64,000 nt of DNA from Rubrobacter_A sp965214435 (GCA_965214435.1 OZ243960.1:124001-188000); one strand, 5' to 3'. Counted from the first letter of the stretch, positions 46,736-55,862 are shown. Numbers and translations: made by a program. The notes: a model not told the origin generated them from the sequence alone.

Positions 46736-47641
46736 ATGGGGATGACGGCGGAGGGTCGGTGGGCCGGGGTGGGAGCGGAGTACGAGGGGTGGCTCTCGCG
46801 CCAGCCCTTGTCGGCGAACACGAAAAGGAGCTACCGGACGAGGGTGTCTCAGTACCTCGAATACTTGGCGGCTACTCCTGTCGAGTATGGGGATCCGCTG
46901 GGGGATCTTCATGCCCGCGATTACGCGGTCAGGGACTACAAGGCTTATCTGAAGGTGGTGAGGAAGGCGAAGCCTTCTTCGGTGAACCTGAGCCTCGCGG
47001 CGGTAGATAACTTTTATTTGTTTTTGGGCATGGGGAAGCCCGATGTGAGACGGGAGGATCTGGCCCAGGCTGCTCCGAGGTCGTTATCCGCCGAGGAGCA
47101 GAAGCGGTTTTTGAGGGCGGTCGAGCGATCGGCTGGGATCCGCGACCGGGCGATAGCGTTGTCACTGTTCTACACGGGCTTGCGGATCGGGGAGTTGTGC
47201 GGGTTAGATGTGGGAGACGTGGCGCTTTCCGCGAGGAAGGGGCGGGTGGTAGTGCGTTCGGGTAAGGGGGATAGCTACCGGGAGGTTGTCTTGAACTCCG
47301 AGGTCCGTGACGCTCTCTCCGGGTGGCTCGCCGAGCGGCGAGGATATCCCGGAAGCGAGGAGCGGGAGGCGCTGTTTTTGAGCCGGAGGGGCAGGCGGCT
47401 TTCTACGAGGGCCGTGGACCTGATCGTGCGCAAGCTCGGTCAAGAGGCTAACCTCGACCGGCCGCTGTCGGCCCACGCCTTGAGACACACGTGCGTGACC
47501 AACTTGGTTAGGGCCGGGGCCGACCTGGTCTTGGTGGCGGAGATCGCCGGTCACAAGAGGCTCGAGACCACCCGCCGCTACAGCCTGCCCTCGGCCGCTG
47601 ACCGGGAGTCGGCGATGGAAGGTATCCGGGTGGAGTATTGA
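46736..47641 (+). CDS. tnpI: TnpI-like tyrosine recombinase
   Basis: 301 residues. An N-terminal SAM-like core-binding domain (20-100) is followed by the catalytic domain with Arg150 (TGLRIGEL), Lys177, His247 and Arg250 (HALRHT), His273 and the nucleophile Tyr282 (TTRRYSLPS). All catalytic residues are present. It lies 44 nt upstream of a Tn3-type transposase, as TnpI does in Tn4430-like transposons, where it resolves cointegrates at the internal site. GGGAGG precedes the ATG, directly after the last candidate binding box, so self-repression is likely. Confidence 0.85.
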   Translation: MGMTAEGRWAGVGAEYEGWLSRQPLSANTKRSYRTRVSQYLEYLAATPVEYGDPLGDLHARDYAVRDYKAYLKVVRKAKPSSVNLSLAAVDNFYLFLGMGKPDVRREDLAQAAPRSLSAEEQKRFLRAVERSAGIRDRAIALSLFYTGLRIGELCGLDVGDVALSARKGRVVVRSGKGDSYREVVLNSEVRDALSGWLAERRGYPGSEEREALFLSRRGRRLSTRAVDLIVRKLGQEANLDRPLSAHALRHTCVTNLVRAGADLVLVAEIAGHKRLETTRRYSLPSAADRESAMEGIRVEY

Positions 47642-47685
47642 TCCGGATGGAACATTGATCCCGACAGACAGCTCGGGGTAGGCAA

Positions 47686-50600
47686 ATGCCGGGACAGTTC
47701 CTTACCGAGGAGAAGCGTCACTCCTACGGACGCTACGGTGGTGAGCCCACCGGGGAGCAGTTGGCCCGCTTTCTCTACCTGGACGATGCCGACAAGGCTC
47801 TCATCGACCGGCGATTGGCCGGGCACAACCGGTTAGGCTTCGGTTTGCAGCTCGCCACCGTCAGGTTCCTCGGGACTTTCCTGGCCGATCCTACGGACGT
47901 CCCGGAGGGTGTAGTGGTCTACTTGGGCGCGCAGCTTGGTATAGAGGAGCCGCGCTTCGTTCTTGGACGCTACCTCGATCGTCCGAGCACCAGAAGAGAG
48001 CATGCAACAGAGATCCGCCGGGCTTACGGGTACGAGAGCTTCGGTGATCGGCCCTGGCACTTCAGGCTGCTGCGGTGGCTCTACGCAAGAGCCTGGCTCT
48101 CCGATGAGCGCCCCAGCGTGCTCTTCGATCTGGCTACTTCCTGGCTCGTGCATCGGAAAGTTCTGTTGCCGGGTCCTACGGTGCTGGAGCGGCTGGTCGC
48201 CAGGATCCGCGAACGGGCGAACCGGCGCCTGTACCAGAAACTCCACGAGCTTCTGGACGAGCCGCAGAAGATCCGGCTAGAGCGGCTGCTCCTCGTCGAG
48301 ACCGGCACGCGCCACACCACGCTCGACCGGCTCCGGCGCGCGCCCACCCGGCTGAGCGGAGCAGAACTGGTCCGGGCTCTAAACCGCCTCCGGGAGGTCC
48401 GCTCACTTGGCGCGGGCTTCCTGGATCTCTCCGGTGTCCCGCCCGGTAGGCTGGCCGCTCTCGCCCGCGTTGCCGGCTCCGTGAAGGCGCAGGCGATAGC
48501 CCGTATGCCGGAGGAGCGGAGGATAGCTACCCTCCTAGCTTTCGCAAAAAGGCTCGAGGTGCAGGCCCAGGACGACGCCCTAGACCTCTTCGACGCGCTC
48601 GTTAGCGACATGATCGCCACCTCAAAGGGCTTAGATCGCAAAGAGCGCATGAGGACTCTTAAAGACCTCGACTCCGCAGCACTCACGATGCACGGTGCCT
48701 GCCAGCCGATACTGGACCCCGCCCTCCCGGACGAGATGAGCCTCGGGGATCTAAGAGCGTATATCTTCGCGACAACGGGTAGAGACGATCTCCACCGGGC
48801 CATCGCAACCGTCTCCTCCGTCGCCCGGCCGCCCGAAGAGGAGCACCGCAAGCAGCTCGTCAAAAAGTGGAGCACCGCGAGGACCTTCTTGCCCGACTTA
48901 CTGGCCGCCGTAGAGTTCCGGGGCACCGAAGCCGCATCCTCTGTGCTGGAAGCCCTCGAGTACCTGCGCAGCGCCGGGTGGACCGGTCGCTACCTCCCCG
49001 CTGACGTCCCGCTCGCAGCGGTCGGCAAGGGATGGGAGAGCATGCTCCAGGATACAAACGGCGCGCCGGACGGTAAGCGAAACGGCGTGCCAGACGGCAA
49101 GGTAGAGCGTAAAGTCTACTCGCTCGGCGTGGTGGAGGCCCTTCAAGACGGTCTAAAGCGCCGGGACATCTACGTCTCACCGAGCGAGCGCTGGGCGGAT
49201 CCGCGCGCGAAGCTTCTCTCCGGCGAGGAATGGGATACCGCCCGCCCGCAAGTACTAAGAACCCTGCAACTACCGGCCGACCCCAGAGAATACGTAAAGG
49301 AACTAGAAGAGAAGCTCGACGAAGCCTACCGCCGCACGGCCGATAACGTGCCCCACAACGAAGCCTTGCGGGTGGTGCTAAACGCCCGTGGCCGAGACGC
49401 CCTGGACATCACCAGCCTCGACGAGCTGGAAGAGCCCGCATCCCTGGTAGAGCTGAGAGCAAATCTCGCCGCGATGCTGCCCAGGGTCGACCTTCCAGAA
49501 CTGCTTTTGGAAGTGCACGAGAGGAGCGGCTTCGCCGAGGAGTTCACCCACGTTGGCGAGGGCGGCGCCGGAGGAGGAGCCAGGGTCCAAGACCTGCACA
49601 AGAGCGTATGCGCCGTCCTGGTCGCCGAGGCTTGCAACGTGGGCCTCGAGGCGCTAGCGAGACCCGGTGACCCGGCGCTTACCAGAAGCCGCCTCTCGTG
49701 GGTAGCCCATAACTACTTCCGCGCCGAGACCCTTACCGCAGCCAACGCGCGCCTGGTAGATGCCCAGGCAGAGATACCACTGACCAACGCGTGGGGCGGC
49801 GGCGAACTCGCGTCGGTGGACGGCCTGCGGTTCATAGTGCCGGTAAGGACCATAAGCGCCGGTCCCAACCCAAAATACTTTGGCCGCGGCCGGGGGATCA
49901 CCTACCTGAACTACATGAGCGACACCTCAACCGGCTTCCACGGCATGGTAGTCCCCGGTACGCTCAGGGACTCGCTGTTCCTCTTGGACGGGCTGCTGGA
50001 GAACAAGACCGGCCTGGACCCAAAGGAGATCACCTCCGACACCGCAGGCTACTCGGACATCATCTTTGGTCTGTTCACCCTCCTCGGTTACCAGTTCAGC
50101 CCGCGCCTCGCAGACGCCGGCGAGGCAAGGTTCTGGCGCATAGACAAAAACGCCGACTACGGGCCTCTAAACGGCCTCGCCCGGAGCCGGATAGATACCA
50201 AGACCCTAGAAGAAAACTGGGAAGACCTGCTCCGGTTGGCCGGCTCCTTGAAGCTAGGAACCGTAACGGCCTCCGAGTTCGTGCGCACCCTGCAAGCCCC
50301 GCAGAGGACCTCTACCCTCGCCGGAGCTCTGGCTAGCGTCGGCCGGGTGGCAAAAACTCTTTTCTTGCTCTCCTACGTAGATGACGATGCTTACCGCAGA
50401 AGGATACTCGTGCAGCTAAACCGCCACGAGGCACGCCATAATGTAGCCCGTAAAGTCTTCCACGTCCAACGCGGCGAGGTCCGTAAACGTTACCGGGAAG
50501 GACAGGAGGACCAGCTAGGAGCCCTTGGCCTCGTAGTAAATGCCGTTGCTCTGTGGACCAGCTTCTATCTCGACCGGTCCGTGGAGCACCTTCGAGAGCA

Positions 50601-50757
50601 GGGAGAAGAAGTAAGGGAAGAGGACCTCGCACGGGTCTCGCCGCTCGTTCGTGAGCACGTCCACGTGCTAGGGCGCTACCAGTTCACCCTGGAGGAGTCG
50701 GTGGCCGAAGGGGGTATGCGCCCTCTACGAGACCCTACCAGGGTCGATGAGTACTAG
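47686..50757 (+). CDS. tnpA: Tn3-family transposase
   Basis: 1,023 residues, the normal length. The DDE catalytic set is intact: Asp712 (SVDGLRF), Asp785 (ITSDTAGYSD) and Glu941 (GQEDQLGALG). Other family blocks are YLNYMSDTSTGFHG, LNRHEARHNVARKVFH and NAVALWTSFYLD. It should support replicative transposition. I could not locate convincing 38-bp terminal inverted repeats; a CAGCGAAG match in inverted orientation at about 46562 and 50875 is too short to count. Confidence 0.92.
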   Translation: MPGQFLTEEKRHSYGRYGGEPTGEQLARFLYLDDADKALIDRRLAGHNRLGFGLQLATVRFLGTFLADPTDVPEGVVVYLGAQLGIEEPRFVLGRYLDRPSTRREHATEIRRAYGYESFGDRPWHFRLLRWLYARAWLSDERPSVLFDLATSWLVHRKVLLPGPTVLERLVARIRERANRRLYQKLHELLDEPQKIRLERLLLVETGTRHTTLDRLRRAPTRLSGAELVRALNRLREVRSLGAGFLDLSGVPPGRLAALARVAGSVKAQAIARMPEERRIATLLAFAKRLEVQAQDDALDLFDALVSDMIATSKGLDRKERMRTLKDLDSAALTMHGACQPILDPALPDEMSLGDLRAYIFATTGRDDLHRAIATVSSVARPPEEEHRKQLVKKWSTARTFLPDLLAAVEFRGTEAASSVLEALEYLRSAGWTGRYLPADVPLAAVGKGWESMLQDTNGAPDGKRNGVPDGKVERKVYSLGVVEALQDGLKRRDIYVSPSERWADPRAKLLSGEEWDTARPQVLRTLQLPADPREYVKELEEKLDEAYRRTADNVPHNEALRVVLNARGRDALDITSLDELEEPASLVELRANLAAMLPRVDLPELLLEVHERSGFAEEFTHVGEGGAGGGARVQDLHKSVCAVLVAEACNVGLEALARPGDPALTRSRLSWVAHNYFRAETLTAANARLVDAQAEIPLTNAWGGGELASVDGLRFIVPVRTISAGPNPKYFGRGRGITYLNYMSDTSTGFHGMVVPGTLRDSLFLLDGLLENKTGLDPKEITSDTAGYSDIIFGLFTLLGYQFSPRLADAGEARFWRIDKNADYGPLNGLARSRIDTKTLEENWEDLLRLAGSLKLGTVTASEFVRTLQAPQRTSTLAGALASVGRVAKTLFLLSYVDDDAYRRRILVQLNRHEARHNVARKVFHVQRGEVRKRYREGQEDQLGALGLVVNAVALWTSFYLDRSVEHLREQGEEVREEDLARVSPLVREHVHVLGRYQFTLEESVAEGGMRPLRDPTRVDEY

Positions 50758-50926
50758 GTAGAGATCCCGGAGCCTGGCACCTAAACTACCCGGCGGTGTC
50801 CGGCGGACAATCCTGTCCGGATGCTACTCGCACTCCAGGTTCAGTGAAGCGTTTGCCGCTTATAAGGCCGACTTCGCTGGAGGCCTTCCGATTCGTATAT
50901 TCTGATTCCGGCGGTGCTCTACTCGC

Positions 50927-51298
50927 TCACGCCCCCTCGTCGAACGCCAGTCCAAGCTCTTCGGCGGCGGCCGAAAGACGCCGGTCACGCGTCCAGAGGC
51001 GTACACTACCGGCCAACACCGCAGAGGCCAGCAGGTGCACGTCGATGTAGCCGATGCCTCGGCCCATAAGCGTGCGACGTTCAATGAACTCTAGAGCTTC
51101 TGAGTTCGTGGTCGTCACTACGGAGGGTAGCTCCCCGAGAAGGCCGAGGATCTCATCCCGGTTTTCTAAGTTGCCGCAGGCCAGTTCTCCGAGTACGAAG
51201 GGGTGCACCATCACCCATCCTTTCTCCAGCGCCTCAGAGAGCGCCGGCTCTCCGGAGCGCAGGTGGTCGATCCAGACAGAGGTATCGACCAGTATCAC
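50927..51298 (-). CDS. vapC: VapC-type PIN-domain toxin
   Basis: 123 residues. The four acidic positions of a PIN ribonuclease are visible: Asp of LVDTSVWIDHL, Glu of GELACGN, Asp of GIGYIDVHLL, and Asp of WTRDRRL. It lies downstream of its VapB partner, 47 nt apart, in the same direction. It probably cleaves tRNA or rRNA when the antitoxin is lost. It sits between the transposase and the rest of the island and may be transposon cargo. Confidence 0.87.
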   Translation of the reverse strand: MILVDTSVWIDHLRSGEPALSEALEKGWVMVHPFVLGELACGNLENRDEILGLLGELPSVVTTTNSEALEFIERRTLMGRGIGYIDVHLLASAVLAGSVRLWTRDRRLSAAAEELGLAFDEGA

Positions 51299-51306
51299 GC
51301 CGAGTC

Positions 51307-51348
51307 GCTAATCACGCTGATTTGCCAGTCACGCCGGTTGGCTAATCA
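51307..51348. repeat. GCTAATCA repeat between vapB and vapC
   Basis: GCTAATCA occurs at both ends of the gap, inside a longer GAGTC...GACTC dyad, with CGCTGATT and GCCAGTCACGCC between. It resembles the GGCTGACC-type repeats in the acoA-acoB gap. Confidence 0.45.
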
Positions 51349-51552
51349 TGCAGACTCGCCGCGCCGCCGGGGGCGACAGGGGACCGGCTCCAGTCCCGGC
51401 TCGCTGCCGCCAAGGCGGGCCAGCCTGCGGGCGCTCTCGCGCTCGATCAAGGCCCTGAGCCCCGCGTGTATCAACTCCGTCCGGCCTGTAACCCCGCTAA
51501 TCCGCCGGGCCTCCTCCAGCAGTTCCTCATCCAGGTTGACCGTCGTGCGCAC
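51346..51552 (-). CDS. vapB: VapB-type antitoxin
   Basis: 68 residues beginning MRTTVNLDEELLEEARRISG, the ribbon-helix-helix DNA-binding domain of the VapB/AbrB-like Arc group, followed by RTELIHAGLRALIERE and a basic tail. It should bind VapC and repress the operon. GGAGGCGAG precedes the ATG. An ACATCA-N9-TGATGT operator lies upstream at 51589-51609. Confidence 0.85.
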   Translation of the reverse strand: MRTTVNLDEELLEEARRISGVTGRTELIHAGLRALIERESARRLARLGGSEPGLEPVPCRPRRRGESA

Positions 51553-51588
51553 GATGCTCGCCTCCTCTGTGTTCTTTGACTTTACACC

Positions 51589-51609
51589 ACATCATATATC
51601 AAGTGATGT
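51589..51609. promoter_or_regulatory. Operator-like dyad upstream of vapB
   Basis: Perfect 6-bp arms ACATCA and TGATGT separated by 9 bp, in an AT-rich stretch 37 nt before the vapB start. This is the expected place for autoregulation by VapB/VapBC. Confidence 0.55.
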
Positions 51610-51667
51610 TAAAAAGTGTGCATTGGAAACTGTGCCCTTTACGCGAAGTCCGAAGCCGCTGGTAAGC

Positions 51668-51990
51668 TTACTCCGAGGCCTCGACACGATCGCCCGTCCG
51701 GATTTCGCCACTCGACAGCACATCCGCTCGCAACCTGCCTCGATGTACCAAGCCACTCAGCACCCCTGAACGTGACAGACGTTCGAGGTGCACGCGTGGC
51801 TAGCACCGATGCTGGCCCCGGCACTCAATCTCTCCAATCCTAAAGCGCCGCCCGATGAGATCGTCCACAGCCATGCTCCTTACGACGAGATTGCGTCGGG
51901 CCTTGGCTGGTGAAAGCTCGACGCCCCGAGTAGAAAGTCCCTCCAACGCTTCAGCCTCTACCAGCGTAAGATGTGGGAGACTTCGCTAAT
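51668..51990 (-). pseudogene. Decayed MOSC-domain gene
   Basis: The minus strand reads LTLVEAEALEGLSTRGVELS, then ARRNLVVRSMAVDDLIGRRF, RIGEIECRGQHRC, a TAG, and PRVHLERL to LVHRGRLRADVLSSGEIRTG, ending in TAA at 51670-51668. This is the C-terminal two-thirds of a MOSC domain; the stop falls where functional relatives have C-E-P before the HLE motif (GAG to TAG). The N-terminus is gone. MOSC proteins carry sulfur for molybdenum cofactor chemistry. No other gene is seen in 51553-52138. Confidence 0.75.
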
Positions 51991-52138
51991 GGCCCTGCAA
52001 TATATAGGCGGAGCCACGTTTAGCAGAAAAGAAGTCTAGAAATCCCACTCCTTGCTTCAGTGGTGAACATGCACTTCAATGAATAGCTATACGTCTCATG
52101 CTACGAGCGGGCACAAAGCTAAGTAATAAATATAGTTT
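51991..52138. other. AT-rich gap before the unknown gene block
   Basis: No gene, RNA or repeat is recognised. The stretch is clearly more AT-rich than the flanking genes and must contain the promoter of the rightward block. Confidence 0.5.
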
Positions 52139-52423
52139 GTGGACCTTAAGCAGGGCTTATGTGAGATATCATTGGCTTCCGGGAAAATCTACTGGGTCTC
52201 GAATCTGCGCAAATACCCCATTTTCATGCAGAAAACTGGATTACCGAGAGCGGACGTTCCCGGAAACTTATCTACGAATGTTTGCCACGCGACTTCGCTT
52301 ATTGGCCTGGATGAGAGCTTCGCCGTCTCCGGGCCATCAACTATTTGCGCTGGGTGGCATGACCATGGAGACACTAGCTGGAGATTAGCCAAATCGAAGG
52401 CGAAATTTAATCCCAGGAGGTAG
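52139..52423 (+). CDS. Small unknown protein, first of a two-gene block
   Basis: 94 residues from a GTG, just after an in-frame TAG. The sequence has mixed hydrophobic and charged segments (KIYWVSNLRKYPIF, TSLIGLDESFAVSG) and no membrane helix or known motif. It ends 4 nt before the next start, and its last codons form the AGGAGG ribosome site of that gene, which is a good sign that it is real and co-translated. No clear ribosome site precedes its own start. Confidence 0.45.
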   Translation: MDLKQGLCEISLASGKIYWVSNLRKYPIFMQKTGLPRADVPGNLSTNVCHATSLIGLDESFAVSGPSTICAGWHDHGDTSWRLAKSKAKFNPRR

Positions 52424-52427
52424 CGCA

Positions 52428-53867
52428 GTGGCCGACGTACGCTGGAAGGAAGAACGAGAGCCCGTCATAGAGTTAGTGTACCGGATTCAGGCTGACCACG
52501 GCGGCAACCTCCCAGAGCGGGAGGCGCGGAAGTTCGGGCCGTGGGCGGCAAGTGCCGTCAAGCGCGCAAAGCACATCCGGTGGTTAAACGCCAAGGGTTC
52601 ACCGCCGGTTTTGAGCGTTACCAAGAAAGGTTCCAAGGCTCTCGACGCAGCGCTGGCTTCCCGGGGCGTGCTCGGCACCGAGCGGTTCGGCGGCTCCATC
52701 ATTCATGCCTCCTACGAGCATGCCCCTGTGCTGCTGCCGCAGTCCTTAGGACCTTACCTGGCACTGCAACGATGGGCTTTGGAGCATGGGCCCCTCTCAC
52801 AAGAAGATATCGACCGTATCGCGAATTCTGAAGAGGAGACCCCCGGAGAGCCAGAAAACGTCGACAAGCTCCACAGGCAGTCCTTCCCCGGTGAGCTTGT
52901 GTACCAGGTTGCTTTTCAGCTCAGGGAGGGACATCCGTTGTGTGGTATCCCGTTAGACCTCAAAGGGTACGAGGGGGCCTACCATGTGACAGTGGTACTC
53001 ACCCGGCGCGGAGCGCCAGACGAGCCCTCCGTTTTCATGTTCGACACCTTTGCCCTTGAGGGCGATTCACACCTCGTACTCTCCCAGCGGGCGCAAGAAA
53101 ATAAACTTGGCGGGCGGGCGCCGTCGATCTTATACACTTCTCATGAAGGCAAGGAAGAAGTGTTCCAGCTTGTGGCTAACCGGCAGGGCCGGTTGGGTAA
53201 GATCGTTACCGTGCTACGGGCGAAGAGTGCCGAGGACGCTCGAAAGACAGCGTACCGCCTTCTCAATCCTTTTCTCTGCGATCTCTCCTTCAAGTATGAC
53301 GTGCCCATCGAGGTTTTGCAGATGAACGTTGCGGAACTCGCAACCTTGTCGCTAGGCGGTATGAAGCAGGCCGACTTTCCCGAGAAGGTGTTCGATCCCG
53401 AGGAGTTTCTAGGTCCCGGCTTGAGCTACGAGGAGATGCCCAACTACGAGTTCTTTACGCGCCTCTATAGAGAGGCCGCGAACTCTTCGAGTCCAGACTA
53501 CGGCTTCTTATGCTTTTTTCGCATCGCTGAGGGCATCATAATGCTGCGGCGCAAAAGGATCGCTGAAACGGATAATAAACTCTGGAGGAAAGTGTCACAC
53601 CTAGAGGTCTTCCTGGAGCGGGAGATCGCTGAGAACGACGAGGGAAATCTATTTCCGCCTGAGTTGTTAGGTAAGTCGCTTTGGGAAGTATACGAGAAGC
53701 TCAAGCGCGACCGTGTCAAGGTAGGCCACGGCTTTCTTGATGAAGAGGATCCTCTACAGGACTACGGGGACATAATCACCGACCGGCTCGAAAGCGAACA
53801 GCACGCCAGTACCCGTCGTGCCCAGGCACGCTACCTCGCCCGCCGGATGCTGGAAAATGAGTTCTAA
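52428..53867 (+). CDS. Large uncharacterised protein, possibly MauJ-like at the C-terminus
   Basis: 479 residues, soluble, from GTG with AGGAGGTAGCGCA upstream. Residues 5-80 look like a winged-helix domain (basic, ending VLSVTKKGSKALDAAL). The middle is a mixed alpha/beta region. The C-terminal 150 residues (YGFLCFFRIAEGIIMLRRKR to VKVGHGFLDEED and ARYLARRMLENEF) are helical and faintly resemble proteins annotated MauJ or HEPN-like. No nuclease or ATPase motif is seen. It faces a YaaC-like gene 21 nt away, in the middle of mobile DNA. Confidence 0.6.
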   Translation: MADVRWKEEREPVIELVYRIQADHGGNLPEREARKFGPWAASAVKRAKHIRWLNAKGSPPVLSVTKKGSKALDAALASRGVLGTERFGGSIIHASYEHAPVLLPQSLGPYLALQRWALEHGPLSQEDIDRIANSEEETPGEPENVDKLHRQSFPGELVYQVAFQLREGHPLCGIPLDLKGYEGAYHVTVVLTRRGAPDEPSVFMFDTFALEGDSHLVLSQRAQENKLGGRAPSILYTSHEGKEEVFQLVANRQGRLGKIVTVLRAKSAEDARKTAYRLLNPFLCDLSFKYDVPIEVLQMNVAELATLSLGGMKQADFPEKVFDPEEFLGPGLSYEEMPNYEFFTRLYREAANSSSPDYGFLCFFRIAEGIIMLRRKRIAETDNKLWRKVSHLEVFLEREIAENDEGNLFPPELLGKSLWEVYEKLKRDRVKVGHGFLDEEDPLQDYGDIITDRLESEQHASTRRAQARYLARRMLENEF

Positions 53868-53887
53868 ATCCGTTATTCGATAGTCGG

Positions 53888-55006
53888 TCACCCTCCTATT
53901 ACCTCTGAAATTATGGCCGGGTAGTGCTCCTCAACGGCGGAGACAGCGGCAGATAGAAGTGGCGCTATCGAGTCGCCCTTCGTGCGCCCGACGACCGCTG
54001 ACCAGTAGCCGGGGTGGTATCTGACGAGCATCCCGGCCGCGTAGGCCACCGTATGTAGCGCTAGCAAGGTCGACAGCACCACCCCACCGTCGGTCGGAAG
54101 CTTCAGGTACTCTTCGCCGGAGGCGGCTACGGTAAAGGGCATTTCGCGCCGCGGGTGCTCCTCTGAACCAGCGTCGTAGTAAAGGTCAAACTTATGGCCC
54201 TCCGCCACTTGGTGGCGCGGCTCGCGGGCGAAGTGCAAGGTGTTCGGTGCGGTAACTGTGAAATGTACAAGATTCCCGAGAGCCTTCGCTATCCAATCTT
54301 TATCCGGCAATCCAGCCCGAGTTCGGACGATACCCAACCAAGCGTGCCGCCTAACTTCCACGTGGGGTGGCACCTGCTCGTTCGTGGCACGAGTTCCCGG
54401 CTCGAGTCCGCCGGTTAGCTTTACTTCACAACGTAGGCGACTCGGGTGTTCCCCGAAGGTTCTCTCGTAGAGGTCCGCAATATCCGGTATCTGGCCGAGC
54501 ATCTCTTTAATAGTGACCTGCGTTCCGGAGTCAAGCTGAGTCCCCGGGCTGCAGACGGACAACTCACTTGGTGTAAATTCGTGACGGACTGTGCAACACT
54601 CGGAGTTTTCGCTTACCCGCGCGAGTTCTGGAAAAGTACCTCTCTGCCCGATCTTCACTGGCAGGTCAGGTACCGCCTCCCGCTTCGTATTCAAGTCCGC
54701 CCAGCCGGACGTGTCGAGGCCATGGCTGCCCGCAACTTTTGACTTAGAGGGGTCCAGGAAGAGTACCGCGCCACGCGCGAGCGCCAACGCCCCATAGTAA
54801 AGAATTAAGGGCCTCCCGAGCTCGCCCGCGCTGGCGGCGTTGCGAAAATACTCTCGCCCCTGCGCGAAGTGGGCGGCGATCTCGCGTGCCTTGGTCTCCT
54901 TGGGCTTCTGATCAGTCCTTTCTTTGACGAACCGCCTGACGAGTTCGGGGCTCTCGTAGGCGGAGAGTGCCGCCCATACCTTGCCCGTCGAGGCTGGAGT
55001 CACCAC
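53888..55006 (-). CDS. YaaC-like protein
   Basis: 372 residues from GTG. The N-terminal region (AREIAAHFAQGREYFRNAAS, then RPLILYYGALALARGAVLFL and SHGLDTSGW) resembles YaaC of Bacillus, and the C-terminal part (STLLALHTVAYAAGMLVRYHPGYWSAVV) matches its helical end. YaaC function is unknown. It is soluble and convergent with the 479-residue unknown gene. Either both are island cargo or they work together; sequence alone does not say. Confidence 0.6.
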   Translation of the reverse strand: MVTPASTGKVWAALSAYESPELVRRFVKERTDQKPKETKAREIAAHFAQGREYFRNAASAGELGRPLILYYGALALARGAVLFLDPSKSKVAGSHGLDTSGWADLNTKREAVPDLPVKIGQRGTFPELARVSENSECCTVRHEFTPSELSVCSPGTQLDSGTQVTIKEMLGQIPDIADLYERTFGEHPSRLRCEVKLTGGLEPGTRATNEQVPPHVEVRRHAWLGIVRTRAGLPDKDWIAKALGNLVHFTVTAPNTLHFAREPRHQVAEGHKFDLYYDAGSEEHPRREMPFTVAASGEEYLKLPTDGGVVLSTLLALHTVAYAAGMLVRYHPGYWSAVVGRTKGDSIAPLLSAAVSAVEEHYPAIISEVIGG

Positions 55007-55228
55007 CCCGCTACGTCCGGCATAGTCCGTCCTGTCTCACTCGTCCGTCACCCCTCAACTCTTGGAGGCGATAGGGAAGTTAAATGTGCCATACGCCGGA
55101 TCAGACCTGCTCGTTATGTGTGCGAACTATGGGTGGAGTTACGCTGACAGAAAAACGCGTCCGCGATGGCCCACCGCGGCAATACGAACCGCATAGACCT
55201 GGACCGGAGGCCACAGACCACCCTTCGC
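55007..55228. other. Intergenic gap in the island
   Basis: No supported gene, RNA or repeat. Together with the doubtful 55229-55426 frame this makes a 400-nt stretch of uncertain content between the YaaC-like gene and the nucleotidyltransferase. Confidence 0.5.
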
Positions 55229-55426
55229 CTAGCCCGTCAAGGCATCGACAGCCATACGTTGCAGGGTTAAAGAGTAGGTCTGCGCCGGATCTCCCTGCGG
55301 ACTCGTGAACTCGTACTCGAAAGAAGTGTCGGCGAGCTTATGAGTACGCACGGGGATGTGGAAGGTATAAGGGTCGTTATGAGAGGGAAATAGCCTTCCA
55401 CCTTCGTTGCGCACGCTAAGTTCCAC
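55229..55426 (-). CDS. Doubtful short protein or gene fragment
   Basis: 65 codons reading MELSVRNEGGRLFPSHNDPY onward, beta-rich in character and protein-like (alternating hydrophobic residues, HIPVRTHKLADTSFEYEF). The frame stays open upstream into the end of the nucleotidyltransferase gene. It may be the tail of a lost larger gene rather than a functional one. Confidence 0.3.
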   Translation of the reverse strand: MELSVRNEGGRLFPSHNDPYTFHIPVRTHKLADTSFEYEFTSPQGDPAQTYSLTLQRMAVDALTG

Positions 55427-55862
55427 CTTTACCTTGCCGTCTGCCCTCCCAGCGACCCTTACGCCTGATGCGGCGAAGCAAAGCCGGGCGCAAGACGGTG
55501 CCGACGAGATCCCCGCGGCGGACTATCTCCTCGGGCGTGGAAACCACGACGTCTTTCGGGAACGGCAGGTCCTTGAGCGCGCGGAGGATCTCGACGGTGA
55601 CTTCGTGCTTGCCGGAGCCGCCGTCGTCGGAACCGTCGGGTATCACCACGAGCAGGTCCACGACGCTATCTACCCTATACTCTCCACGGGCCAGCGAGCC
55701 GAACAGTACTATCTTGAGCGGGTCGAACCCGGCGACGATGCGCTCGACGGCCTCTTGCAGCGGCAACCGTATGTCCTGCCGGCCGGCTAGCTTTCGGTCT
55801 CGATCTACTTCTATGGGAAGCTTATATTGTCTGTCTTCCTTCATCCCGTCACAGATCTCCAT
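55416..55862 (-). CDS. MNT-type nucleotidyltransferase with a lost catalytic Asp
   Basis: 148 residues (ATG 55844 is an alternative start). The polymerase-beta fold motif is IVLFGSLARGEYRVDSVVDLLVV. Functional members have GS-x-ARG followed by SDIDLLV; here the first Asp of the pair is Val (GTC where GAC is expected), so metal binding should fail. The C-terminus also runs on into a basic tail (RRIRRKGRWEGRRQGKGG) unlike relatives. Such proteins normally pair with a HEPN protein as toxin-antitoxin; no HEPN partner is next to it. Confidence 0.7.
   Translation of the reverse strand: MEICDGMKEDRQYKLPIEVDRDRKLAGRQDIRLPLQEAVERIVAGFDPLKIVLFGSLARGEYRVDSVVDLLVVIPDGSDDGGSGKHEVTVEILRALKDLPFPKDVVVSTPEEIVRRGDLVGTVLRPALLRRIRRKGRWEGRRQGKGGT

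Noticed and set aside
46560..50890. CAGCGAAG matches as Tn3 terminal inverted repeats
   Set aside because: Only 8 bp match, and neither copy starts with the GGGG usual for Tn3 ends, so the element boundaries remain unplaced.
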